Shown: positions 8,207-21,534 of the stretch, one piece after another | Layout: every line of letters begins with the position of its first letter | Position numbering within the stretch: position 1 is the first letter of the stretch | Assembly: GCF_002250055.1 (NCBI RefSeq) | Contig: NZ_CP018866.1 | Coordinates: 3,806,869 to 3,870,868, forward strand | Direction: 5' to 3' | DNA length: 64,000 nucleotides | From: Sutcliffiella cohnii | Lineage (GTDB): Bacteria > Bacillota > Bacilli > Bacillales > Bacillaceae_I | The notes under the pieces: generated by a model | What the model was told of the DNA's origin: nothing | Seen by the model: only the letters and a program-made list of their open reading frames with translations | Database searches by the model: none | Program-made: the position numbers and the translations under genes

Positions 8207-9427
8207 ATGAAGAATCAAACCCATTTACCAAATAAAAAAATATATTGGATTATTGCGATTGCTAGTATCGTCTTAATGACGTTAGGTTCGTTCATTGAAC
8301 TGTGGGAAAATGGGCCAACAGCCACATTTATTACGCACCTATTAATTGTAGTAGTCATTTCCATACTATTAATTATTTATCCTAAAAAGAAAAATATCTT
8401 CACTAAATATGCATTGAACATTGCAATGCCCATTTATTTTTACGCAATGTTCATTTTCTATCCATTCACTTTATCACCACTCCTTATCATTTGCTTTATT
8501 CCAGGGATAGCGATATTGTTCTACAATCAAAGGCTATTTTATTTTTCGTTAATTAGTAATGTTGTAATAGTACTTTCTTTTATGCTTTATGTCTTTTTAG
8601 TAGATCAAGGAGCTGGTTTTCCTATATTTTATAAAGACTTACACGGTTATGCGATCAATTTTTTAGCATGCCAAGTTATGCTTTATTTTATTTTTGCACT
8701 CATTAAGAAAAAAATTGAAGAGCAAAAGCAGTATTATCAGCAAATCCAAGAGGATGAACGATTAAAGACAACAGGACAATTGGCTGCAGCAGTTGCACAT
8801 GAAATTCGCAATCCGATTACAGTAGTGAAAGGATTTATCCAATTACATGAAACAGATAAGCAATTACCTGACCATATAAAGAAGCATTATAAATTAATGA
8901 TGGACGAGCTGTATACAGCTGAAACGGTTATTTCAGACTTTTTATCTCTCGCAAAGCCTGAGGTTAGTGAAGTTGAAACAGTTGAAGTTAAACCAGCTCT
9001 TTATAATGTAATGGATTTGCTAAATACGTACGCTCACATTGATACAATCCAAATAGAATTAGACATTGAAGATTATTATTCGATTCAATGTACTTTAATG
9101 GAATTTAAGCAGCTATTCGTCAATTTATTGAAAAACGCGGTGGAAGCTTCCAAGCATGGGGGAACAGTGCGAGTAAAGGTTAGAAAAGTTAATGATAGGG
9201 TTCAAATTGACATTGTCGATCAAGGGGTTGGGATGACGAAGGAACAATTAAAAAGAATCGGCACTCCCTTCTATTCTTTAAAGGCAAAAGGGACTGGACT
9301 TGGGTTAATGATTTGCTTTAATATTGTCCAGAAATATAATGGAACGATTAACTTTTTTAGCGAGGAAGGAAAAGGGACTAACGTTACGGTCGCATTTCCG
9401 TTAATTAAAAAAACCACTTCTCGGTAA
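8207..9427 (+). CDS. Membrane sensor histidine kinase (sporulation-kinase type)
   Basis: A 406-residue kinase with about six transmembrane helices in residues 12-165, a short linker, a HisKA domain with H198 in AVAHEIRNPITVVKGF, and an HATPase domain (N box LLKNAVEAS, G1 DQGVGM, G2 GTGLGL). There is no receiver domain. The architecture and H-box resemble Bacillus KinB/KinD kinases that feed the Spo0F-Spo0A phosphorelay. No response regulator is adjacent. Next to sin genes, it may provide signal input to Spo0A; that role is inferred. Confidence 0.85.
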   Translation: MKNQTHLPNKKIYWIIAIASIVLMTLGSFIELWENGPTATFITHLLIVVVISILLIIYPKKKNIFTKYALNIAMPIYFYAMFIFYPFTLSPLLIICFIPGIAILFYNQRLFYFSLISNVVIVLSFMLYVFLVDQGAGFPIFYKDLHGYAINFLACQVMLYFIFALIKKKIEEQKQYYQQIQEDERLKTTGQLAAAVAHEIRNPITVVKGFIQLHETDKQLPDHIKKHYKLMMDELYTAETVISDFLSLAKPEVSEVETVEVKPALYNVMDLLNTYAHIDTIQIELDIEDYYSIQCTLMEFKQLFVNLLKNAVEASKHGGTVRVKVRKVNDRVQIDIVDQGVGMTKEQLKRIGTPFYSLKAKGTGLGLMICFNIVQKYNGTINFFSEEGKGTNVTVAFPLIKKTTSR

Positions 9428-9442
9428 TGGGAAGTGGTTTTA
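9411..9442. terminator. Bidirectional terminator (kinase / secG)
   Basis: AAACCACTTC and GGAAGTGGTTTT arms around an eight-base loop lie between the convergent kinase and secG genes. Confidence 0.85.
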
Positions 9443-9450
9443 CTGTTGTT

Positions 9451-9681
9451 TTATGCAAAATAAGCGATTGCTAAAGTTAGTAAGAAAAATAGTACAGCTA
9501 ATACGATCGTTGCACGATGTAAAACTAAATCAAGACCGCGCGCTTTTTGTTTACCAAATAATGTTTCTGCTCCACCAGCGATTGCACCAGATAGACCAGC
9601 ACTTTTTCCTGATTGAAGTAAAACAACGACTACAAGTGCTAAAGAAGTAATAATAAGTAAAATAGTTAAGAAAATTTGCAT
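9451..9681 (-). CDS. secG: Preprotein translocase subunit SecG
   Basis: The small SecYEG subunit, with two membrane helices (residues 3-23 and about 52-72) and the conserved [19 protein letters not shown] loop. The real start is ATG 9681 (76 residues, normal length), preceded by GGAGGTG twelve bases upstream; the longer frame to 9756 is spurious. In B. subtilis secG lies next to est and rnr. Here the sin/tasA cluster separates them. Confidence 0.95.
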   Translation of the reverse strand: MQIFLTILLIITSLALVVVVLLQSGKSAGLSGAIAGGAETLFGKQKARGLDLVLHRATIVLAVLFFLLTLAIAYFA

Positions 9682-9874
9682 GTGACTACGACACCTCCAT
9701 CGAACGTTCATAAGTAAACTTACAATAAATGTACCACAAAATGTTAGTGTGGACAAGAGGGAGAAAATGCGAAAAGGTCAGGAATTTCTTCATTTGGAAT
9801 AGTGCACTTTGCGTTTACTGTTAGTTTTTTGTGCTAGTCGTGAGCCTTATTAAGTAATTTGAATCATTTTTTTG

Positions 9875-10262
9875 GCCAAGCTAACTCGCTTTTGTGCCAA
9901 CTGAACTCACTTTTCGGCCAACCGAACTCACTTTTGCGCCAACCGAACTCACTTTTGCGCCAACTGGACTCACTTTTCGGCCAACCGGACTCACTTTTCG
10001 GCCAACCGAACTCACTTTTCGGCCAACTGAGCTTCTTTTTACGCCAACTAGAAACACTTTTCGGCCAACTGAGCTTCTTTTTACGCCAACCGGTAACACT
10101 TTTCGGCCAACTGAGCTTCTTTTTACGCCAACCGGTAACACTTTTCGGCCAATTGAGCATCTTTTTACGCCAACCGGTAACACTTTTCGGCCAATTGAGC
10201 ATCTTTTTACGCCAACCGGTAACACTTTTCGGCCAGCAGGCCCATTGTTCACGCCACCCAAT
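9875..10262. repeat. 21-bp periodic intergenic array 1 (GCCAAC core)
   Basis: GGCCAA or GCCAA begins at 9875, 9896 and 9917 and continues every 21 bases; from 10021 the units alternate, giving a 42-bp period (10063, 10105, 10147, 10189, 10231). About 18 units. Because 21 is a multiple of three, several frames stay open, but no start, ribosome binding site or protein family supports a gene. It lies between eno and secG. Confidence 0.9.
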
Positions 10263-10265
10263 ATA

Positions 10266-10298
10266 AAAGGGCCTGACCCCTAATAGGTCAGACCCTCA
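10266..10298 (-). terminator. Terminator of the glycolytic operon
   Basis: A GGGTCTGACC / GGGTCAGGCCC stem with a TTTT tail on the minus strand, directly after eno. Confidence 0.85.
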
Positions 10299-10304
10299 TT
10301 CACT

Positions 10305-11767
<1,463 letters not shown>

Positions 11768-11800
11768 AAGTAATGCACTTCTCAGCGCTATACTCTTATA

Positions 11801-14096
<2,296 letters not shown>

Positions 14097-14244
14097 TCAT
14101 TCCTTTCAATGCTTATTATTTTCACCCTGTCATTATTAGCGTGTCACTCGTTTGTATGTATATCCCGAACGCCGCTTTGCCATGGACCCGTTCCACTCAC
14201 AAAAACGAAGTAACTTCACTTCATAACATTAAAGGGTAAGAATC

Positions 14245-15432
14245 TTACTTATCGTTTAAAGCTACTACTCCTGGTAGGGCTTTACCTTCCATAAATTCTA
14301 AGGAAGCTCCTCCACCTGTAGAGATGTGGCTCATTTTATCTGCAAGATTGAACTTTTCTACTGCAGCTGCGGAGTCTCCTCCACCGATTACAGAGTATGT
14401 ATCTTGAGATTGTGCTAGTGCTTCTGCTACTGATTTTGTTCCGTTTGCGAAAGTATCTAATTCGAATACTCCCATCGGTCCGTTCCAAATAACTAGTTTA
14501 GAGTTTTTAATAACTTCTGCATAAATCTCGCTAGATTTTGGACCACAGTCTAAACCTTCCCAATCGCTAGGAATTTGATCAATTGGAACAATTTTTGTAT
14601 TAGCATCGTTAGAGAAATCATCAGCTACTAAAACGTCAACTGGCATGTAGAAGTTTACGTCGTTTTTCTTCGCTTTTTCCATGAACGATTTTGCTAAATC
14701 TATTTTATCTTCTTCTAGAAGAGATTTCCCAACATCGTGTCCTTGCGCTTTAATGAAAGTGTAAGCAAGTCCTCCACCGATAATTAGGTTATCTACTTTA
14801 TCCAGTAGGTTATCAATAACACCGATTTTGTCTTTAACTTTTGCACCACCGATAATTGCAGTGAATGGACGGTCAGGATGTGATAAAGCTTTACCTAGTA
14901 CGTCTAATTCTTTTTCCATTAATAGACCGGAAACTGCAACAGGTACGTGATGTGCAATACCTTCTGTAGAAGCATGAGCACGGTGAGCTGCACCAAATGC
15001 ATCATTTACGTAAACATCTGCAAGCTCTGCAAATTGTTTTGCTAGTTCTGAATCGTTTTTCTCTTCACCAGGGTAGAAGCGTACATTTTCTAATACAAGT
15101 ACGTCACCTTCCGCTAGAGCGTCTACTTGTGCTTTCACAGCTTCTCCATACGCTTCGTTAGCTACTGCTACGTCACGACCTAAAAGCTCTTGAAGACGGC
15201 GGGCTACTGGTGCTAAGCGAAGTTCTTCTACAACTTCCCCTTTTGGACGTCCTAGATGACTTGCTAAAATAACTTTTGCACCATTTTCAACTAAATGTTG
15301 AATCGTCGGGATTGCTGCACGAATACGAGTCTCGTCGCCAACTACACCATCTTTCATCGGTACGTTAAAGTCTACACGACAAAAGACTCTTTTACCTTTT
15401 ACATCAATATCGCGAATACTTTTCTTGTTCAT
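14245..15432 (-). CDS. pgk: Phosphoglycerate kinase
   Basis: Transfers phosphate from 1,3-bisphosphoglycerate to ADP. 395 residues; RVDFNVPM and ASHLGRPKG at the N-domain, [11 protein letters not shown] and GGGDSAAAV nucleotide-binding loops. A 154-base gap without a gene separates it from tpiA. Confidence 0.98.
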   Translation of the reverse strand: MNKKSIRDIDVKGKRVFCRVDFNVPMKDGVVGDETRIRAAIPTIQHLVENGAKVILASHLGRPKGEVVEELRLAPVARRLQELLGRDVAVANEAYGEAVKAQVDALAEGDVLVLENVRFYPGEEKNDSELAKQFAELADVYVNDAFGAAHRAHASTEGIAHHVPVAVSGLLMEKELDVLGKALSHPDRPFTAIIGGAKVKDKIGVIDNLLDKVDNLIIGGGLAYTFIKAQGHDVGKSLLEEDKIDLAKSFMEKAKKNDVNFYMPVDVLVADDFSNDANTKIVPIDQIPSDWEGLDCGPKSSEIYAEVIKNSKLVIWNGPMGVFELDTFANGTKSVAEALAQSQDTYSVIGGGDSAAAVEKFNLADKMSHISTGGGASLEFMEGKALPGVVALNDK

Positions 15433-15485
15433 GAAAAAGGCCTCCTTTTATTGAAAATACAACGTCTATCCATCACTACATGGAA

Positions 15486-15521
15486 AAAAGGGGGAGGGAT
15501 ATATTCCCTTCCCCCTTAACC
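15486..15521 (-). terminator. gapA-pgk intergenic terminator
   Basis: A strong GC stem, AAGGGGGAAGGGA / TCCCTCCCCCTT, with a T-run on the minus strand downstream of gapA. It may partly terminate or stabilise the cggR-gapA message, lowering pgk-to-eno readthrough. Confidence 0.8.
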
Positions 15522-15573
15522 ACTCTTAATTATATATAAAGTGTATAGCAAATCACAATTGAATTGTGAAATA

Positions 15574-16593
<1,020 letters not shown>

Positions 16594-16672
16594 TTAGAAT
16601 ACTAAGAATTTTTTTATATAGTAGGTCTGTTTCAATATTTGTTAGTTGGACAAATACTAAAACGTTCCCTAA

Positions 16673-17704
16673 TTAAGGGAGAGTCTCCCTAATTAGCTCT
16701 TTTGCTGCACCTTCATCTGTAATAAGGATGGTATGTGGTGCTTGTTTTAAATAAGCTCGAATGGCATTCGCTTTCGAAGCTCCTCCAGCGACCGCAATAA
16801 CAGTTTCTATTTTTTCCAAATCTGCTAATTGCATTCCTACTGTTTGTACTCGATGGACTACTTCTCCATCACTATTGAAATAATAACCGAATGCTTCTGC
16901 AACAGCCTTGCATTGTTCGATCTTTTTCATATTTTCAGGAGCTGTTTTTCGGCGCATCGCCATCATTTTAGCGTCCCCAATACTATGAACAACCATACTA
17001 CTATTTTTAATGAGTGCAAGCACTTCTTTAATAGATGGTTCCGCAATCATTGACTGATAAGCATCGTTACTTAATTCATCTGGTGTGTGAAGTAATCGGT
17101 ACTGGCCTTTCGTTTTTTCGGCCATTGCTGCACAAATCGTATTAGCTTGATTTTGTACATTTTCGCCTAGCCCACCACGAGCTGGAACGAATAAAAGGTT
17201 TCGGTTTTTAGATTCAGGCGCCATCATTTCTGCAACTGCAGAAATCGTCGTACCTCCAGTTACCGCGATAATATTTTCTTCTTTTAAATAACGGTTCATA
17301 CTGGCTACACACGCTCGACCCATCTCGTTTTTTACCCACGGGGAAGTATCACTATTTCCGGGTACGATGACAACTTGTCGAAGTTGTAGTTGGTTTTTAA
17401 TTCCCTCTTCTAACACCTTTAAACCAGATACTTCTTTCATAAATTCTTCTAACTGCCTCATTAATATGGTACCTTCTTGCGTAAGTGTCATACCTGAAGT
17501 GCTTATGTTGAGTAAATCTTGTTTTTTCAAAAAATCTACTTCACTACGCAAAACACGCTCACTTAGTCCAAGGTTTGTAGAAAGTGATCTTCTACCAATG
17601 GGCTGCATTAATCGTATGTACCGAAGAATTTCGTATCTTTTCTGCATAACAGATAGAAGATCCGGTAATAATTTTTGTTGAATCTCTACAATATTTCTCA
17701 TCAA
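16673..17704 (-). CDS. cggR: CggR, central glycolytic gene repressor
   Basis: A SorC/DeoR-type repressor of the gapA operon, relieved by fructose-1,6-bisphosphate. The 343-residue product has an N-terminal HTH (GRRSLSTNLGLSERVLRSEV) and a C-terminal sugar-phosphate isomerase-like effector domain containing VTGGTTISAVAEMM and VAGGASKANAIRAYL. It is first in the operon and its operator lies directly upstream, so it autoregulates. Confidence 0.96.
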   Translation of the reverse strand: MMRNIVEIQQKLLPDLLSVMQKRYEILRYIRLMQPIGRRSLSTNLGLSERVLRSEVDFLKKQDLLNISTSGMTLTQEGTILMRQLEEFMKEVSGLKVLEEGIKNQLQLRQVVIVPGNSDTSPWVKNEMGRACVASMNRYLKEENIIAVTGGTTISAVAEMMAPESKNRNLLFVPARGGLGENVQNQANTICAAMAEKTKGQYRLLHTPDELSNDAYQSMIAEPSIKEVLALIKNSSMVVHSIGDAKMMAMRRKTAPENMKKIEQCKAVAEAFGYYFNSDGEVVHRVQTVGMQLADLEKIETVIAVAGGASKANAIRAYLKQAPHTILITDEGAAKELIRETLP

Positions 17705-17738
17705 TAGCTTCCCCTTTTAGGTGTCGTTTTCCAATAGG

Positions 17739-17774
17739 GACTCATTTCGTCCCTGTGTGACATATTATGTCCCA
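17739..17774 (-). promoter_or_regulatory. CggR operator
   Basis: Read on the minus strand: GGGAC-N6-TGTC-N4-AGGGAC-N6-AGTC, matching the B. subtilis CggR operator (two GGGAC-N6-TGTC half-sites) apart from the last half-site's AGTC. It ends 35 bases before cggR. Confidence 0.85.
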
Positions 17775-17784
17775 CCAGTTGTAA

Positions 17785-17828
17785 AAAAAAACACCTCGGC
17801 TACAATTTCTATTCTAACAGAGGTTAAA
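17785..17828 (-). terminator. Possible terminator after the rpoN-glutaredoxin transcript
   Basis: AACCTCTG and CCGAGGTGTT arms with a long loop, followed by nine T residues on the minus strand. Confidence 0.5.
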
Positions 17829-17846
17829 AGCTTATTCAACTAGGCA

Positions 17847-18089
17847 TTAGCTGATTTTTTCAAGTAAGCGGTTTCTTATGTCAACTTTGTTAAAAATACC
17901 ATATCCCAGCATATCGCCATCTACTTCCGCAACCGGAATCATAATTTGATATTTTTCTAGTAGCATGTCGTCTTTGTAAATATCTACTTCCTCAATCGAG
18001 AATTTTATTTCTTCTTGTAACTCTTCTAATATTTTTTTACCTTTATCGCATAGAGAACAATTTTCTTTCGAATAAAGTGTTACTTTCAT
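17847..18089 (-). CDS. Glutaredoxin-like protein
   Basis: An 80-residue thioredoxin-fold protein with a CSLC redox motif (ENCSLCDKGKKIL) near the N-terminus and a cis-Pro region MIPVAEVDG. It belongs to the short glutaredoxin-like (DUF836) family, probably a cytosolic thiol-disulfide protein. It follows rpoN by 15 bases on the same strand, so it is likely co-transcribed. Specific substrate unknown. Confidence 0.8.
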   Translation of the reverse strand: MKVTLYSKENCSLCDKGKKILEELQEEIKFSIEEVDIYKDDMLLEKYQIMIPVAEVDGDMLGYGIFNKVDIRNRLLEKIS

Positions 18090-18104
18090 TACGCTGTCAC
18101 CTTT

Positions 18105-19409
18105 CTAATCGTATCTTTTTCGTTGTGAAGAAGATGGAATATGGAGCTGCTCTCGATATTTTGCCACCGTTCTTCTTGAGATATCTATACTATACTCTTT
18201 TTTTAGTAAGGTTGTCAGCTTTTGGTCGGAATATGGTTTTTGCTTATTCTCTTTTTCTATAATTGACTGCAGTACTTCCTTTACTTGCCGCGATGACTTT
18301 TCTTCATCAAGTGTCGTAACATACCCTTGTGAGAAAAAATACTTTAATTCGAACAATCCATACGGCGTTTGAACATATTTTTCTTTCGTTGCACGACTTA
18401 CTGTAGACTCATGAACATCAAGTCGCTCGGCAATCACTCGTAATGTTAGCGGTTTCAAAAAAGACGGACCATTTACGAAAAAGGAATGTTGCAGGCGGAC
18501 GATTTCTTCCATCACCCGGATTAATGTTTGTTTTCGATAGTCTAAGCTTCTAATTAACCAGTGACAGTGTTGGATTTTCTCTTGAATGTAACGTCCATCA
18601 TCTCCGTTTAAATGATTAGCGTAAATTTCATTAATTTCAATTTGAGGAATTAATTCGTCGTTCAGCGAAACAATCCACTCATGATTAATTTCTGTCACAT
18701 ATAAATCAGGGATAATGTATTTCGCATGATCATTGGATCCATAACGTATACCTGGTTTAGGTTCAAGCGTCACAATTAAGTCGGAAACCTCTTGTATCTC
18801 TTTTAAAGAATACCCTGTTTGCTTAGACAATGTTTTCCACGCCTTTTCAGCAAATAGGTGAAAGTGTTCCTCGATAATTTCTTCTGCTACACGACTACGT
18901 TTCGGAAGTCTTTTTAGTTGAAGTAAAATGCATTCTTGTAAGTTTCGAGCTCCTACTCCAGCAGGTTCTAATCCTTGGACTAGTTGTATTAACGTATCCA
19001 CTGTATGTTCATTTACCTTTATTTGTTGCGCTATAAAGGAAGTTGATTCTGTAAAATAACCGTTATCATCGAGATACGGTAATATTTTTTCAACATAATT
19101 CCGCTCTGTTTTCGTAATCGTTTTATCTAATAGTATTTGTGCCTCGATATAATCTCGTATTGACTCTTTATCATATCCTACATTTTCAATCGTAAACTCG
19201 GAATCTGAATTTCCTTTTCTTTGCTGATAAGATGAAGCATATGTTTCTTGAGTTTTTAATTCTAGCAGGGGGTTTTCTAACGCTTGCTCTTGCAGAAAAG
19301 GAATTAAATCCAAGGTAGAGTATTGCAGTAATGATATCGCTTGTCTTAACTCTTGTGTCATCGTTAATTTTAATGTTTGCGTTTGCACTAGTTGTAAATC
19401 ATGTCTCAT
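18105..19409 (-). CDS. rpoN: RNA polymerase sigma-54 factor (SigL)
   Basis: The sigma factor for -24/-12 promoters driven by enhancer-binding ATPases. The 434-residue product has the Gln/Leu-rich region I (LTMTQELRQAISLLQYS), a core-binding domain with EPAGVGARNLQECILLQL, an HTH (IAERLDVHESTVSRATKEKY) and the C-terminal RpoN box in ISRRTVAKYREQL. Length matches B. subtilis SigL. Confidence 0.97.
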   Translation of the reverse strand: MRHDLQLVQTQTLKLTMTQELRQAISLLQYSTLDLIPFLQEQALENPLLELKTQETYASSYQQRKGNSDSEFTIENVGYDKESIRDYIEAQILLDKTITKTERNYVEKILPYLDDNGYFTESTSFIAQQIKVNEHTVDTLIQLVQGLEPAGVGARNLQECILLQLKRLPKRSRVAEEIIEEHFHLFAEKAWKTLSKQTGYSLKEIQEVSDLIVTLEPKPGIRYGSNDHAKYIIPDLYVTEINHEWIVSLNDELIPQIEINEIYANHLNGDDGRYIQEKIQHCHWLIRSLDYRKQTLIRVMEEIVRLQHSFFVNGPSFLKPLTLRVIAERLDVHESTVSRATKEKYVQTPYGLFELKYFFSQGYVTTLDEEKSSRQVKEVLQSIIEKENKQKPYSDQKLTTLLKKEYSIDISRRTVAKYREQLHIPSSSQRKRYD

Positions 19410-19567
19410 CTAACAGCCCTCCTCCCTACTATTCTATTTTACATGAGATTCGTCCGTTTTTGAATGTAAATTAATGGCGACTTCATTTTGTTCGATCCGT
19501 ACCTACCGCTTTTATCGCTTCGATTATTATCAAATATACGTTTATGTAGAGTTACTATGCCTGTATA

Positions 19568-19606
19568 ACAAAAAAAATCCCTATTTCCTAAAAGAAATAG
19601 AGATTT
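19568..19606 (-). terminator. Displaced terminator of tRNA-Arg
   Basis: AAATCTCTATTTC / GAAATAGGGATTT stem (arms 19575-19587 and 19594-19606) with an eight-T tail on the minus strand. It abuts the tRNA 3' remnant at 19607, so it was the original tRNA-Arg terminator before the 13.7-kb element moved it away. Confidence 0.75.
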
Positions 19607-19657
19607 ACGTTAGCGCGCTCGAAGGGATTCGAACCCCCGACAGACGTGGTACCGGAA
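19607..19657. repeat. attL: left copy of 51-bp att repeat
   Basis: 51 bases identical to 33271-33321. It covers the 3' half of tRNA-Arg from the first base of the anticodon loop to just past the 3' end, so the displaced end is a tRNA fragment. Confidence 0.95.
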
Positions 19658-19693
19658 TGCCCTTGCGCGATTATCACTCGTTCACCTATACGA

Positions 19694-19714
19694 AAACCTA
19701 TCGTAAACCTAACG
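19694..19714 (+). promoter_or_regulatory. Left arm-type integrase sites
   Basis: AAACCTATCG (19694-19703) and AAACCTAACG (19705-19714) lie 11 bases apart, about 40-60 bases inside attL. The same motif occurs twice inside attR. Putative arm sites for the tyrosine integrase. Confidence 0.55.
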
Positions 19715-19845
19715 CTAGCCACGGTCCGTTATTTACGCGGAACCGAACTCCTAAACGTTACTATCCGTTATTATAACCGAGTAATTTCGACAAAGTCAAT
19801 ATGTACGCCGCCCTCGCAATTGAAGGCGGCTTTGTTGCATTACTT

Positions 19846-20301
19846 CTATCTTAACATGTCGCTTAACTTTTGGATTTCGCTCGCTAACTCATTGCGAGTC
19901 ATTTTCGGACTACTAGACGGCGCATTGCCCGAAATTACTTCTTGGCGTTCAATTAGCGCGCCAGTTAGCTTGTAATATAACTCGACACCCTTAACGGAAG
20001 GAATACCGTTATTACCTCCCGCAATCAACTTCATTAGTTGCGCATCAACAAACGATCGTTGCGAGTCTAATGTGACGGTTGATAGCGCCTTTAAATACTC
20101 GATAAATGCGATATTGCTCGTTTTCCAGTTATGCAACGTTTGCCTAGTCACGCCAACTTCTTCCGCAATTTCTTCTAGCGTTTTCTTGTCGCCTTTGCCC
20201 GCAAACTCGTTCGCAACCATTAACTGCGCTGCGTGTGCTTGACGCGGTTCCAGGCGTTCTTGCAACTCTTCAATTACTACGTTATTAGTTTCGTTTTTCA
20301 T
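19846..20301 (-). CDS. Phage small-terminase-like protein (phBC6A51 HTH family)
   Basis: A 151-residue product with an HTH (TLEEIAEEVGVTRQTLHNWKT, broken here as residues about 41-61) of the kind found in phBC6A51-type phage proteins and in small terminase subunits, which recognise packaging sites. The C-terminal part is helical. It lies at the end of the element opposite the integrase, where satellites of the SaPI/PICI type carry terS. No large terminase is present. DNA-packaging redirection is an inference. Confidence 0.6.
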   Translation of the reverse strand: MKNETNNVVIEELQERLEPRQAHAAQLMVANEFAGKGDKKTLEEIAEEVGVTRQTLHNWKTSNIAFIEYLKALSTVTLDSQRSFVDAQLMKLIAGGNNGIPSVKGVELYYKLTGALIERQEVISGNAPSSSPKMTRNELASEIQKLSDMLR

Positions 20302-20965
20302 CGTTAGTTCCTCCGTTTCTATATTCTTCTAATATTTGGCGTTCCTTGCGTACAATTTCCGCCTTTTCGCGAGCCTCCGCAAGTAGTTCGTCGAGATACT
20401 CGTCGGTTATTTGCGCTACTTGTTCGTTTAAAATACGGCTAACCTCGTAGTGTTCTTTACTACCGCAATTACAAGGCTCATCGTCGCGCCCTTCCAAGTC
20501 GCAAAGGCAAGGCGCCCAAAACTGAGTATAAGCCCCGTATTCATCGCGCAACATTTTCGTTGCCATGTATAACGCGCGCGCTAGTTCCTCGGCAGTTCGG
20601 TAATTATCGTATTTCTCGAAAACGCTAACCGCAGCACTTAAACGGAAACTACTAAACTTACCACCGTCTTTCCAACGCAATAACTCGTAATACGGCACCA
20701 TATCGAGGACTTCTTTCGGATTTATTGGCGGCACTTCGTTACTTTCCAACGTCAGTTTCGCGAGGCTTACGACATAAGCGTATAACCGTTTAATGTCCGT
20801 ATTGTCGTATATATACTTAATAACTGCGGCCGGAACAAAGCCTGAAGGTGAGACAGGTGGTAAACCAGCCGCAATCCGTTCGGCTTTCGCTTCCTCTGCG
20901 CGCTTTTTTAGTTCTTGAAGCTCCTTATCCAATCTGCGCCAATCCTCACTCTTTAGATATGACAT
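20285..20965 (-). CDS. Unknown element protein with Cys cluster
   Basis: 226 residues, start ATG 20965 (AAAGGAGG eight bases upstream; a GTG at 20974 overlaps that site). The N-terminus is a charged coiled coil and the last third has a CLC...CNCG cluster (two pairs of Cys about ten residues apart), possibly a zinc site, then another charged helix. It overlaps the small-terminase-like gene by 17 bases. No family recognised. Confidence 0.6.
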   Translation of the reverse strand: MSYLKSEDWRRLDKELQELKKRAEEAKAERIAAGLPPVSPSGFVPAAVIKYIYDNTDIKRLYAYVVSLAKLTLESNEVPPINPKEVLDMVPYYELLRWKDGGKFSSFRLSAAVSVFEKYDNYRTAEELARALYMATKMLRDEYGAYTQFWAPCLCDLEGRDDEPCNCGSKEHYEVSRILNEQVAQITDEYLDELLAEAREKAEIVRKERQILEEYRNGGTNDEKRN

Positions 20966-20979
20966 TTCGTTCACCTCCT

Positions 20980-21534
20980 TTACGTTATATAAATCACGTC
21001 ACACTTACGCGACACTCTTGCGTCAGTCTCCGCAACTTCCTCGTTAACCTTACGCGCCAACGCCGACACACTAGCGCAAGTAACCTCATTAAGTTCCTCA
21101 TACTCGCGTTCTATCAACTCGCCAGGCTCGACGAACGAATAAGCGTAAAGCCATTTAATTTCGCCAGGCTTAATCGTTTGAAAACGCGCTTTGAAGTTCG
21201 TTTCATGCGATAGTTGCGCAAACTTCATGCGTCCTTTGTTGTCTTTGCCCGCAAGTATTATCGAGCAATATGCGTCGGTCGGCGCTGTTGCCAACGCCTT
21301 TTCCAAAACTCGAACGACTGCGTTAATCTTTGCGTTTTTGTTTACGTTTAATGACGTACGCAATTCGATAGACATGCGCAGGTCACCCGTAATGCCGATT
21401 AGAACATGATCGGTTATGTGAAAGGCTTTCGGCGTGTCATCGTAAAACTCGCTTTCATTGCCAACATTAACGCGCCTATAATCGCCCGACATGACCGCAA
21501 ACTCCGCCGTTGCAATCGCAATAGTAAGCGACAT
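20980..21534 (-). CDS. Proteasome-fold (Ntn-hydrolase-like) protein
   Basis: A 184-residue product whose pattern resembles HslV/proteasome beta subunits: a short N-terminal strand TIAIATAEFAVMSGDYRR, then KAFHITDHVLIGITGDLRMS (strand-loop-helix), and SIILAGKDNKG. T4 after a three-residue prefix could be the N-terminal nucleophile if processed. Some phages carry related proteins. The homology is a visual judgement and activity is unproven. Start and upstream stop overlap (TAATG), so it is coupled to the tail-fibre-like gene. Confidence 0.45.
   Translation of the reverse strand: MSLTIAIATAEFAVMSGDYRRVNVGNESEFYDDTPKAFHITDHVLIGITGDLRMSIELRTSLNVNKNAKINAVVRVLEKALATAPTDAYCSIILAGKDNKGRMKFAQLSHETNFKARFQTIKPGEIKWLYAYSFVEPGELIEREYEELNEVTCASVSALARKVNEEVAETDARVSRKCDVIYIT

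Noticed and set aside
9859..10283. Several repeat-protein frames in array 1 on both strands
   Set aside because: They stay open only because the repeat length is 21; none has a ribosome binding site, and translations on all frames are equally repetitive.
19808..19842. Strong GCCGCC stem as operon terminator of the element
   Set aside because: On the operon strand no T-run follows; it is only a possible terminator for the opposite direction.
19474..19975. Rightward frames across attL
   Set aside because: They cross the tRNA fragment and boundary of host and element, so they are junction artefacts.
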